NCBI GenBank assembly: GCA_963719285.1
Contig: CAVRBO010000004.1
Coordinates: 868,001-932,000, forward strand
Reading direction: 5' to 3'
Source: C-114 sp963719285
GTDB taxonomy: Bacteria; Chloroflexota; Limnocylindria; Limnocylindrales; CSP1-4
DNA: 64,000 nucleotides
Shown here piece after piece: positions 42,568 to 49,607 of this stretch. The stretch's first letter is position 1; every line of letters starts with the position of its first letter. A program made the translations under genes and the position numbers. The notes under the pieces were generated by a model that worked only from the letters and a program-made list of their open reading frames with translations, made no database searches and was not told the DNA's origin.

Positions 42568-43676
42568 GACGCTGCCACGGCCGAGCGCATCTCGTCGAGC
42601 GTGACCCGCCGTCCCTCGGCCGCCGAGGCCAGGATCGCGTCGCTCAGGACGGCGGCCTCGTACCCGTCCACGAACGTGGCCTGGTGGTCGGGCAACGGCC
42701 GCCCGTCGATGACCGCACCGGCGAAGTCGTGCCATTGGTGGATGAAGCCGTGCTCCCAGCCGACGATGTGGCCGGCCGGCCACCACGAGGCGAGCGACGG
42801 ATGATCCGGCTGGGTCACGAGGACGTCGCGGAAGCCGCCCACGCCGGCCGCCTCGTCCGCGCCGTAGAACACGTGGAGGCGGTTCATGTCCTCCATGTCC
42901 CACCACAGCGCGCCGGTCGTGCCGTTGACCTCCACCACCTGGCGGCCCTTCCAGCCACGGGCGACCCGAGACGCCTCGAGCGAGCCGATCCCGCCGCCCT
43001 GGAGGTCGACCGCCGCGACATAGGCGTCCTCGACCTCCGGCCCCGTCGGCGTCAGCTTGGCCGACGTCGCCTGGACGGCCTGCGCCGCACAGCCGAGGTA
43101 GCGCAGGAAGTCGAGGATGTGACCGTAGTCCGAGACGGCCCGCGAGCCGTTCGGCGGCTGCCGGTTCGACCCGACCACGGCATAGTCCTGGAGGTAGGTG
43201 GCCCGGAACTGGATGATGGTCCCGAGGGCGCCGGAGAGGACGATCCGGCGGGCGAGTCGCATGGCCGGCACATAGCGGTAGTTGAAGCCGGTGGCCGCCT
43301 GGACGCCCGCGGCCGTCGCTGCCTCGAGCATGGAGCGCGCCTCGAACCGGTCCACGCCGAGCGGCTTCTCGCACAGGACCGGCTTGCCGAGGGCGAGAGC
43401 CGCCTCGGTCGCCTCGCGGTGCCCGGTGACCCCGGTCGCGTTGGCGACGACGTCGACCGATGGGTCCTCGACGAGCTCGCGCCAGTCGGTCGTGTACCGC
43501 TCGACCTCGAGGTGGCGGGCCATCGCCTCGCCGCGTTCCCGGCCGCGCGCGGCGAGCATCGCGATCCGGACGGGCCGACCCAGCGGATCGAGATGAGGAA
43601 GCGTCCGGATCGCCAGCCCGTGGGCGCGAGTGATCCAGCCGGCCCCGATGATCCCCACCCGCAACGCGTCGGTCAT
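42564..43676 (-). CDS. Gfo/Idh/MocA family oxidoreductase
   Basis: A 370-residue enzyme with GGGAG upstream of ATG 43676. VGIIGAGWITRAHGLAIRTL near residue 7 binds NAD, and PVLCEKPLGVDRFEARSML near 99 is the signature. RAVSDYGHILDFLRYLG near 182 replaces the usual G-x-x-x-D-x-x-x-H by D-x-x-H-x-x-D. A later segment WPAGHIVGWEHGFIHQWHDF near 295 is typical of a dehydrogenase subgroup found beside sugar epimerases. It is first of a three-gene unit with the 41353 and 39927 genes. Candidate operator elements lie 58-85 nt upstream. Confidence 0.82.
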   Translation of the reverse strand: MTDALRVGIIGAGWITRAHGLAIRTLPHLDPLGRPVRIAMLAARGRERGEAMARHLEVERYTTDWRELVEDPSVDVVANATGVTGHREATEAALALGKPVLCEKPLGVDRFEARSMLEAATAAGVQAATGFNYRYVPAMRLARRIVLSGALGTIIQFRATYLQDYAVVGSNRQPPNGSRAVSDYGHILDFLRYLGCAAQAVQATSAKLTPTGPEVEDAYVAAVDLQGGGIGSLEASRVARGWKGRQVVEVNGTTGALWWDMEDMNRLHVFYGADEAAGVGGFRDVLVTQPDHPSLASWWPAGHIVGWEHGFIHQWHDFAGAVIDGRPLPDHQATFVDGYEAAVLSDAILASAAEGRRVTLDEMRSAVAAS

Positions 43677-43733
43677 CGCGGCTCCCGGTACCCGTCTGCG
43701 CCAAGCCGGCAGGAGCCGAGCGTATCACGAGTT

Positions 43734-43761
43734 GCAACGTTTGCACGGACGGATCCGTGCA
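43734..43761 (-). promoter_or_regulatory. candidate regulatory site: imperfect LacI-like sequence plus inverted repeat
   Basis: On the minus strand TGCAAACGTTGCA resembles the LacI/PurR-type palindrome but lacks one base between the arms. It abuts TGCACGGA-CGGA-TCCGTGCA (43742-43761), an inverted repeat with 8-bp arms. A TGATACGCT extended -10-like element follows toward the gene starting at 43676. The combination suggests a regulated promoter; the cognate regulator is unknown. Confidence 0.35.
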
Positions 43762-43779
43762 CGGGCGGGCACATCTCGA

Positions 43780-44706
43780 TCAGCCGAGCAGGGGACGGAT
43801 GAAGGCCGCCGCCTCGGTCACGCCGTCGACCTTCGACTGGTACGGGTCCTCGTTCTCGATCGACAGCGGCCCGTCGTAGCCCACCCCGCGGAGCGCCGCG
43901 ATGAACGATCCCCACCAGGCCGCGTCGTGGATCCGGCCGACCGTCCGGAAGACCCAGGCGCGCTCGGCCGCGTCATCGAAGGGTGCCGTGTCGAGGACGC
44001 CGGCGAGGGCCACCCGGTCGGCCTGCAGCCCGGTGTCCTTGAGGTGGACGTGCTGGACCGCGGGGCCGAGTGCCGCGATCGCGGCGAGCGGGTCCATCTG
44101 CTGCCAGAACAGGTGCGACGGATCCATGTTCGCGCCGATGATCGGCCCGACCGCGTCGCGCATCCGGAGGAGGGTCGGCACGTTGAACACGAGATGGAGC
44201 GGGTGTAGCTCGAACGCGATGTGCTGCACGCCGTTGGCCGTGGCGTAGGCGGCCATCTCCTGCCAGAACGGGACGGCGACCTGCCACTGGCGATCCAGGA
44301 GCGCGACGGCATCCGGCGGCCACGGGTACCAGGCCCAGTTCACCGTGGTCGCGCCCGGGCCGTCGCCAGGGGTGCCAGACATCGACACGATCGTCTCGAC
44401 CCCGAGCTCGCCCGCGAGTCGGATCGTGTCCCGGATGATCGCTTCCTGGGCCGGCCCGTGGACGGGATGGAGCGGCCAGGCCGAGCAGTTCAGGGCGGCG
44501 ATGCGCAACCCGCGCGTCGCGAACGCATCGGCGAACGCGATGCGCCTGCGCCGGTCGGCGAGCAGTTCGCCGAGGCGCAGATGGGGAGCGCTCGACTGGC
44601 CGCCGCCGGCGATCTCGATCGATCCGCAGCCGATCGCCGCCGCGAGATCGAGGGCGGCCTCGAAGGAGAGGTCGGAGACCGAGTCGGTGTACAGGCACAG
44701 GTCCAT
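43780..44706 (-). CDS. sugar phosphate isomerase/epimerase (xylose-isomerase-like TIM barrel)
   Basis: A 308-residue barrel starting MDLCLYTDSVSDLSFEAALD with GGAGA upstream. GCGSIEIAGGGQSSAPHLRL near residue 26, LRIAALNCSAWPLHPVHG near 66, HIAFELHPLHLVFN near 165 (Glu and His), IGANMDPSHLFWQQMDP near 190 (Asp, His), VQHVHLKDTGLQ near 218 and YDGPLSIENEDPYQS near 275 (Glu) form the usual metal site. It probably isomerises or epimerises a keto-sugar made by one of the adjacent dehydrogenases. It lies alone on the minus strand, 96 nt beyond the transaldolase stop. Confidence 0.8.
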   Translation of the reverse strand: MDLCLYTDSVSDLSFEAALDLAAAIGCGSIEIAGGGQSSAPHLRLGELLADRRRRIAFADAFATRGLRIAALNCSAWPLHPVHGPAQEAIIRDTIRLAGELGVETIVSMSGTPGDGPGATTVNWAWYPWPPDAVALLDRQWQVAVPFWQEMAAYATANGVQHIAFELHPLHLVFNVPTLLRMRDAVGPIIGANMDPSHLFWQQMDPLAAIAALGPAVQHVHLKDTGLQADRVALAGVLDTAPFDDAAERAWVFRTVGRIHDAAWWGSFIAALRGVGYDGPLSIENEDPYQSKVDGVTEAAAFIRPLLG

Positions 44707-44802
44707 GGGGCGTCTCCGGTTGGGCGGATGGAGGGCCGGGAGGAAGGACGCGGCCGGCTCGATGCCGGGTCTGTGGGCGTCAGGTCGGACCGAGGCTTGG
44801 TC

Positions 44803-45891
44803 TCACGGACGCGCGTCGGGGTTGGGCAGGACCGCCTCGCCGACCTGGTGGAGGAGCTCGTGGTACGAAGCGATGAATGCCCGGAGCGTGCGCACCGTGG
44901 GCGGGAAGGCGTCGAATTCGGCGACGCTCAGCCCGTCGGGCTCGTACGCGCGGACGAAGTCCGGGAAGTGGCGGGCCAGCTCGTCCACGATGGCCGGATC
45001 GACCGGTTCGTCCATCCGCGGCCGGACCTCGACATCCGACCCGTTGAACCGCTTCTGCCAGACCGACGGCAGGGTGATGACGACGTCCCCGCCGATGAGC
45101 TCGCTCCAGTGCAGGTGGTGGCGGATCGCCGCCCCGAGGAGGCGAGCCCGGAGGCCACGCTCGCGGAAGATCCCGTACGCACGCTTGAAGACCGCCACGC
45201 CCGACCAGGGCAGGGCGACCGGGTCGGCGACGATCCCGTCGCGCTCGGTCTGGACTCGCAGCCAGTCCTCGATCCGGCCCATCATGATCGTGATGACCGG
45301 GCCCATCCGGTCGACCGGCAGGCCGTCCGCCTCGCGCCGGCGCAGGCCGCGCTCCACGGCCTCGGCCGCCGCGACCGCCTGGGCGACGCTGAAGCTCACG
45401 GTGCAGTTGACGTTGACCCCGCGATACGTGGCCTCCTCCATGACCCCGATGCCGACGGAGGTCGCCGGGAACTTCACGATGATGTTCGGGGCGAGGGAGT
45501 CGAAGTGGACGCCCTGGGCGAGCATCGGCTCGGGCGTGCGCCAGAACGTCGGGTTCGTCTGCATGGACAGGCGACCCTGGCGGCCGCCGAACCGCTCGAA
45601 GGCGGGCAGGAGGAGGGGGGCAGCCTCGAGGGACATCGCCTCGACGATCGCCCACCCGAGATCCACTTCGGTCCACGCCGAGTGCCGGTCGGCCAGGTCC
45701 CGCGTCGCCGTTCGCCAGCGCGGCGGGTCGGCCCGCCACACGTCGCTGACGATCGTCGGGTTGGCGGTCGCGCCGACGGCGCCGTTGGCGATCGCGTAGG
45801 CGAGTTCATCGACGGCGCACGAATCGTTCCAGATGTCCGTGGCGGTCTCCGCGACCGTCCGGGCCAGGGGGCTGAGGGCGACGGTGTCCAT
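44803..45891 (-). CDS. transaldolase family protein
   Basis: A 362-residue protein of the longer, Tal-type class. DIWNDSCAVDELAYAIANGA near residue 19 carries the expected Asp, and AVGATANPTIVSDVWRAD near 38 corresponds to the usual G-V-T-S-N-P-T. LAPNIIVKFPATSVGIGVME near 130 contains the Schiff-base lysine, and GVNVNCTVSFSVAQAVAAAE near 158 the N-x-T-L-x-F-S equivalent. It would exchange three-carbon dihydroxyacetone units, complementing the split transketolase. It starts 37 nt from a LacI-type operator shared with the divergent amidinohydrolase-like gene. Confidence 0.83.
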   Translation of the reverse strand: MDTVALSPLARTVAETATDIWNDSCAVDELAYAIANGAVGATANPTIVSDVWRADPPRWRTATRDLADRHSAWTEVDLGWAIVEAMSLEAAPLLLPAFERFGGRQGRLSMQTNPTFWRTPEPMLAQGVHFDSLAPNIIVKFPATSVGIGVMEEATYRGVNVNCTVSFSVAQAVAAAEAVERGLRRREADGLPVDRMGPVITIMMGRIEDWLRVQTERDGIVADPVALPWSGVAVFKRAYGIFRERGLRARLLGAAIRHHLHWSELIGGDVVITLPSVWQKRFNGSDVEVRPRMDEPVDPAIVDELARHFPDFVRAYEPDGLSVAEFDAFPPTVRTLRAFIASYHELLHQVGEAVLPNPDARP

Positions 45892-45927
45892 CTGGCGCTC
45901 CCGTGGAGATGCGCGTCATTGTTCAGT

Positions 45928-45939
45928 GTAATCGATTGC
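45928..45939. promoter_or_regulatory. LacI-type operator between divergent genes
   Basis: GTAATCGATTGC has a central CG and differs by one base from a perfect GCAATCGATTGC palindrome. It lies 37 nt upstream of the transaldolase start and 97 nt upstream of the amidinohydrolase-like start. On the minus strand a TACCTG -10-like hexamer abuts it. It matches the arms of the sites at 17.42 and 24.45 kb. Confidence 0.55.
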
Positions 45940-46035
45940 CAGGTAGGCCCCGGCCGGGCCGGAGCGACAGGACCACGGGCTCGCCGGCCGTGCGAAGACC
46001 CGGACCAGGACCGTGGTGGGCCGTATGCTGCGCGC

Positions 46036-46908
46036 ATGGTCGACGTGACGATCGGACGCGCGTACGGCGCCCAGAGCATGACGGCACCCCTCCGCGAGGT
46101 CCTCGTCAAGCGGCCGGGCGCGGCCTTCGGGCGGGCGTACGACGATCCCGCCCACGGTTTCCTCCACGAGGTGGATCTGGCGGTCGCGCGCCGGGAGCAC
46201 GACGCGTTCGTGGATGTCCTGACCGGCCTGGGTCCGACCGTCCACGTCCTCGATGCGGAGATGGACAGTCCCGACCTCATCTACCTCTACGATCCGTTGC
46301 TCGTGACCGACGCCGGGGCCATCCCGCTCCGCTCCGGCAAGCCGAGCCGGCGCTCCGAAGAGCTCGCGGTCGAGCGCTGGACGACCGAGCGCGGCATCCC
46401 GACGATCGGCCGGATCGCGGCTCCCGGGACCGTCGACGGTGGCGACGCGTTCTGGCTGCGGCCCGACCTGCTGTGCATCGGCCACACCCTCCGGACGAAC
46501 GCGCTCGGGGCCGGCCAGCTGGCCGCGATCGTCGGCGGCGACGTGCGCATCTTCGACCTGCCGTACGCCGGCGGCCCGGCCCAGCTGCTCCACCTCCTGT
46601 CGGTCGTCTCGCCCGTCGCCGACGACCTCGCGGTCGTCTACCTGCCGCTCCTGCCGGTGGCGTTGTGGGAGTTGCTCAACGAGTTCGGGGTGCGGCTCAT
46701 CGAGGTCCCCGCGGAGGAGTTCCCGACCCTCGGCTCCAACGTCCTGGCGGTCCGGCCGGGCGTGGTCGTCGTGGCGGAGGGCAATCCCGTCACGGCGCGT
46801 GCGCTCACGATGGCCGGCTGCGAGGTCCACACGTATCCCGCGACCGAGATCGGGATCAACGGCTCGGGCGGGCCGACCTGCCTGACCCGGCCGATCCTGC
46901 GCGGATGA
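46036..46908 (+). CDS. amidinotransferase-superfamily (arginine deiminase/DDAH-like) protein
   Basis: A 290-residue guanidine-modifying enzyme fold starting ATG 46036, 6 nt after a TATGCT -10-like hexamer, so possibly leaderless. Superfamily marks are REVLVKRPGAAFGRAY near residue 19, GTVDGGDAFWLRPDLLCIG near 133, LLHLLSVVSPVADDLAVVY near 181 (catalytic His) and GSGGPTCLTRPI at the C-terminus with the nucleophilic Cys near 282. The superfamily hydrolyses or transfers amidino groups of arginine, methylarginines and inosamines. It overlaps the M20 gene (ATGA). The actual substrate is not shown by sequence. Confidence 0.8.
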   Translation: MVDVTIGRAYGAQSMTAPLREVLVKRPGAAFGRAYDDPAHGFLHEVDLAVARREHDAFVDVLTGLGPTVHVLDAEMDSPDLIYLYDPLLVTDAGAIPLRSGKPSRRSEELAVERWTTERGIPTIGRIAAPGTVDGGDAFWLRPDLLCIGHTLRTNALGAGQLAAIVGGDVRIFDLPYAGGPAQLLHLLSVVSPVADDLAVVYLPLLPVALWELLNEFGVRLIEVPAEEFPTLGSNVLAVRPGVVVVAEGNPVTARALTMAGCEVHTYPATEIGINGSGGPTCLTRPILRG

Positions 46909-48188
46909 TGCCGTCCGCTCGGGCGGATCTCGCCGCGCGAGCGTCCGCCGCCGTCGATGGGGCCCGGGCCGCGGCCGATCTTGCGGCCCTGGTCCAGGTC
47001 CCGAGCATCACCGGGTCCGAGGAGGCGGTCCAGGACGTCATGGCGGCGCTCATGGCCGATGCCGGCCTGGACGTGGAGCGGATCGCCACCGATCCGGTCG
47101 CGTTCGCGACGGACCCCGACTTCCCGGGCGCCGAGATGCCGCGGACCAGCCTGCCGGTCGTCGTCGGCCGGCTGCCGGGCACGAAGCCAGGACCGCGGGT
47201 CCTGCTCGTGGGTCATGTGGACGTCGTGCCGATCGGCGACCCGGCGAACTGGACGGACGACCCGTTCGGCGGACTCGTGCGCGACGGACGCCTGTACGGG
47301 CGCGGCGCCTGCGACATGAAAGGCGGGGTCGCGTCGATCCTGGCCGCGGTCAGGGCGCTCGTGGCGACCGATGCCGCCCGCCATCTCGGCGGGGACGTGC
47401 GCTTCGTGAGCGTGCCGTCCGAGGAGGACGGCGGCCAGGGGATGCTCGCCGCGATCCGGGCCGGCTGCACCGGCGACATGGCGATCATCACGGAGCCGAC
47501 GGGCCTCGAGGTCGTCATCGCCCACGCCGGCGCGATCACGTTCCGGCTCGTCGTTCCGGGCCGGGCCGCCCACGCTTCACGCCGCACGGAGGGTGTCTCC
47601 GCGCTCGACAAGCTGGGGGTTCTCGTCGCGGCGCTGGCGGCCGACGAGGAGCGCCGTAACCGCGCGGAGACGGATCCGCTCATGACCGCCCTCGGGCTGC
47701 CCTATCCCACCATCGTCGGCACGGTCCACGGTGGAGACTGGGCGTCCACGGTCATCGACCGGGTCGTCGCGGAGGGACGCTACGGCGTCCGTCTTGGTCA
47801 GACCGCCCGGGAGGCCGAAGTGGAGCTGCGAGCCGTGATCGCGGCCGCCTGCGCCGCGGATCCGTTCCTGCGCGAACACCCGGCCACGATCGAGATCACC
47901 GGCGGCCGCTTCGCGTCGTCCCGCATCCCGGCTGAGCATCCGCTCCCCATGGGGCTGGCACGGGCCGTCGAGGCCGTGACCGGCCGGCGACCGGAGCTCA
48001 TCGGCGAGCCCTACGGCGCGGACATGCGGCTGCTGGTCAACGAGGGCGCGACGCCCACGGTCATCTTCGGCCCGGGCGACATCCGGGTCGCCCACGCGGC
48101 CAACGAGTGGGTGGCCCTCGACGAGGTCGAGACCTGCGCCAGGGTCCTCGCGGCGTGGGTCGTGCGGACGCTCGCCGCCCCGGCCTGA
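46905..48188 (+). CDS. M20 family peptidase/deacylase (ArgE/DapE type)
   Basis: A 427-residue zinc hydrolase. Motifs are LLVGHVDVVPIGD near residue 103 (His, Asp), LYGRGACDMKGGVAS near 133 (bridging Asp), FVSVPSEEDGGQGM near 167 (Glu-Glu) and MAIITEPTGLEVVIAH near 190. The dimerisation domain starts near 205, and the last zinc histidine is in RVAHAANEWVALDE near 393. It removes an acyl group or cleaves an amide. It is coupled to the amidinohydrolase-like gene; together they could process acylated or amidinated amines. The substrate is unknown. Two adjacent ATGs make the start uncertain by one codon. Confidence 0.87.
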   Translation: MMPSARADLAARASAAVDGARAAADLAALVQVPSITGSEEAVQDVMAALMADAGLDVERIATDPVAFATDPDFPGAEMPRTSLPVVVGRLPGTKPGPRVLLVGHVDVVPIGDPANWTDDPFGGLVRDGRLYGRGACDMKGGVASILAAVRALVATDAARHLGGDVRFVSVPSEEDGGQGMLAAIRAGCTGDMAIITEPTGLEVVIAHAGAITFRLVVPGRAAHASRRTEGVSALDKLGVLVAALAADEERRNRAETDPLMTALGLPYPTIVGTVHGGDWASTVIDRVVAEGRYGVRLGQTAREAEVELRAVIAAACAADPFLREHPATIEITGGRFASSRIPAEHPLPMGLARAVEAVTGRRPELIGEPYGADMRLLVNEGATPTVIFGPGDIRVAHAANEWVALDEVETCARVLAAWVVRTLAAPA

Positions 48189-48218
48189 TGGCCGCTCTGG
48201 CGGGCGGGTCGGTCGTGG

Positions 48219-49529
48219 CTACTTCGCGCTGCCGACGATCTGGTAGACGCCGCCGCCGGCGAGATCGGTCAGGTACAGCGTCCCGTTCTCGCCTTCGCCG
48301 AACGAGCTGATCATCAGGCCCGAGCTCAGGAGCTGCGTCGCGGTCTGGGTCGAGGCCCCATTGGCCTGGAGCGCCCAGATCCGACCGGAGCAATAGTCGC
48401 CGAACAGGTAGGCACCCGCCATCGCCGGATAGGCCGTGCCGCGATAGACGTAGCCACCCACGACCGCGCAGCCCTTCGAGTGGGTGTAGGTCGTGATCGG
48501 GTGGCTCTTGCCCGTCTTCGAGCAGCCCGATGACGGCTTGTAGCAGGCATTCCCCTCGAGCTGGCGCCAGCCGTAGTTGCGACCCTTGCCGGCCCCACCG
48601 GCCTTGGTCGATCGGTCGACCTCTTCGTAGCGGTTCTGGCCGACATCGCCGACCCACAGGTCCCCGGTCGATCGGTCGAAGCTGAAGCGCCAGGGGTTGC
48701 GGAAGCCGTACGCCCACACGCGGTCGCTGCCGGCCTTGCCGACGAACGGGTTCGACGGCGGGTTGCTGTAGTTGCGGGTCTTGGTGATGTGATTGATGTC
48801 GATGCGCAGGATCTTGCCCAGCAGGCTGTCCTTGTTCTGGGCGCGGTTGCCCGGGTCGCCCGCGGAGCCGCCGTCGCCCATGCCGATGTAGAGGTAGCCG
48901 TCCTTGCCGAACGCGAGCGCGCCGCCGTTGTGGTTCGCGTACGGCTGGGCGATCTTGAGGACGAGCGTCTGGGTCGTGCTGGCGCGGTTCGGGTCGGTCG
49001 CGCTGGCGCGATACGAGGCGATGATCGTGTCGCCGTGCTTGTCCGTGTAGTCGACGAAGAACCGCCGATTGGTCTTGTACGCCGGGTCGAACGCCAGGCC
49101 GAGCAGGCCCCGCTCGCCGCAGCAGCCGACCCGGGTGTGGATGTCCAGGAATGGGGCCGCGATGGCGGTCGAGCCGTCGATGATCCTGATCCGTCCGGCC
49201 TGCTCCACGACGAAGAGCCGGTTCGTGCCGTCGCCGGCGTTGGTCACGAGGACCGGCGAGGTGAACGAGCCCGGCCGGCGCGACAGGCTGATCGCGAGGT
49301 GCCCGACGGCATACGTGGCCGGCACGGCGGCCGGGGCCACGTGGGTGTCCACGGGCACATCGGCGGGACCGGTCGTCGCCGCTCCGCCCGGCGCGACGGC
49401 ACCCGGCGCGACGGCACCGGCTCCGTCCGCGGCGGTCCCTCCCTCGGAGCCGGTCGAGCAGCTGGCCAGGATGGACACGACGACGATGGCCCGGGCCGCG
49501 AGGCCCAGGCCGGGCATTCGGTGAGTCAT
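48219..49529 (-). CDS. PQQ-dependent sugar dehydrogenase (glucose/sorbosone-type) lipoprotein
   Basis: A 436-residue secreted six-bladed beta-propeller starting MTHRMPGLGLAARAIV. The signal peptide ends in the lipobox ILASC near residue 24, so it is anchored outside the membrane. A low-complexity Gly/Ala/Thr stretch precedes the propeller. Recognisable blades are LFVVEQAGRIRIIDG, CGERGLLGLAFDPAYKTNRR, NHNGGALAFGKDGYLYIGMG, SLLGKILRIDI and VWAYGFRNPWRFSFDR. The soluble aldose dehydrogenase family oxidises aldoses with PQQ and Ca2+. Cys pairs (CYKPSSGCSK, CAVVGG, DYCSGR) may form disulfides. It is convergent with the M20 gene. Confidence 0.85.
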   Translation of the reverse strand: MTHRMPGLGLAARAIVVVSILASCSTGSEGGTAADGAGAVAPGAVAPGGAATTGPADVPVDTHVAPAAVPATYAVGHLAISLSRRPGSFTSPVLVTNAGDGTNRLFVVEQAGRIRIIDGSTAIAAPFLDIHTRVGCCGERGLLGLAFDPAYKTNRRFFVDYTDKHGDTIIASYRASATDPNRASTTQTLVLKIAQPYANHNGGALAFGKDGYLYIGMGDGGSAGDPGNRAQNKDSLLGKILRIDINHITKTRNYSNPPSNPFVGKAGSDRVWAYGFRNPWRFSFDRSTGDLWVGDVGQNRYEEVDRSTKAGGAGKGRNYGWRQLEGNACYKPSSGCSKTGKSHPITTYTHSKGCAVVGGYVYRGTAYPAMAGAYLFGDYCSGRIWALQANGASTQTATQLLSSGLMISSFGEGENGTLYLTDLAGGGVYQIVGSAK

Positions 49530-49607
49530 TGGGGGAGGGTGACCGCCTGCCTCCGAATGGTCAAGCGCCCCGATGCTCCGGGCCACGTTCAGGGCCGTCT
49601 CGACGGT

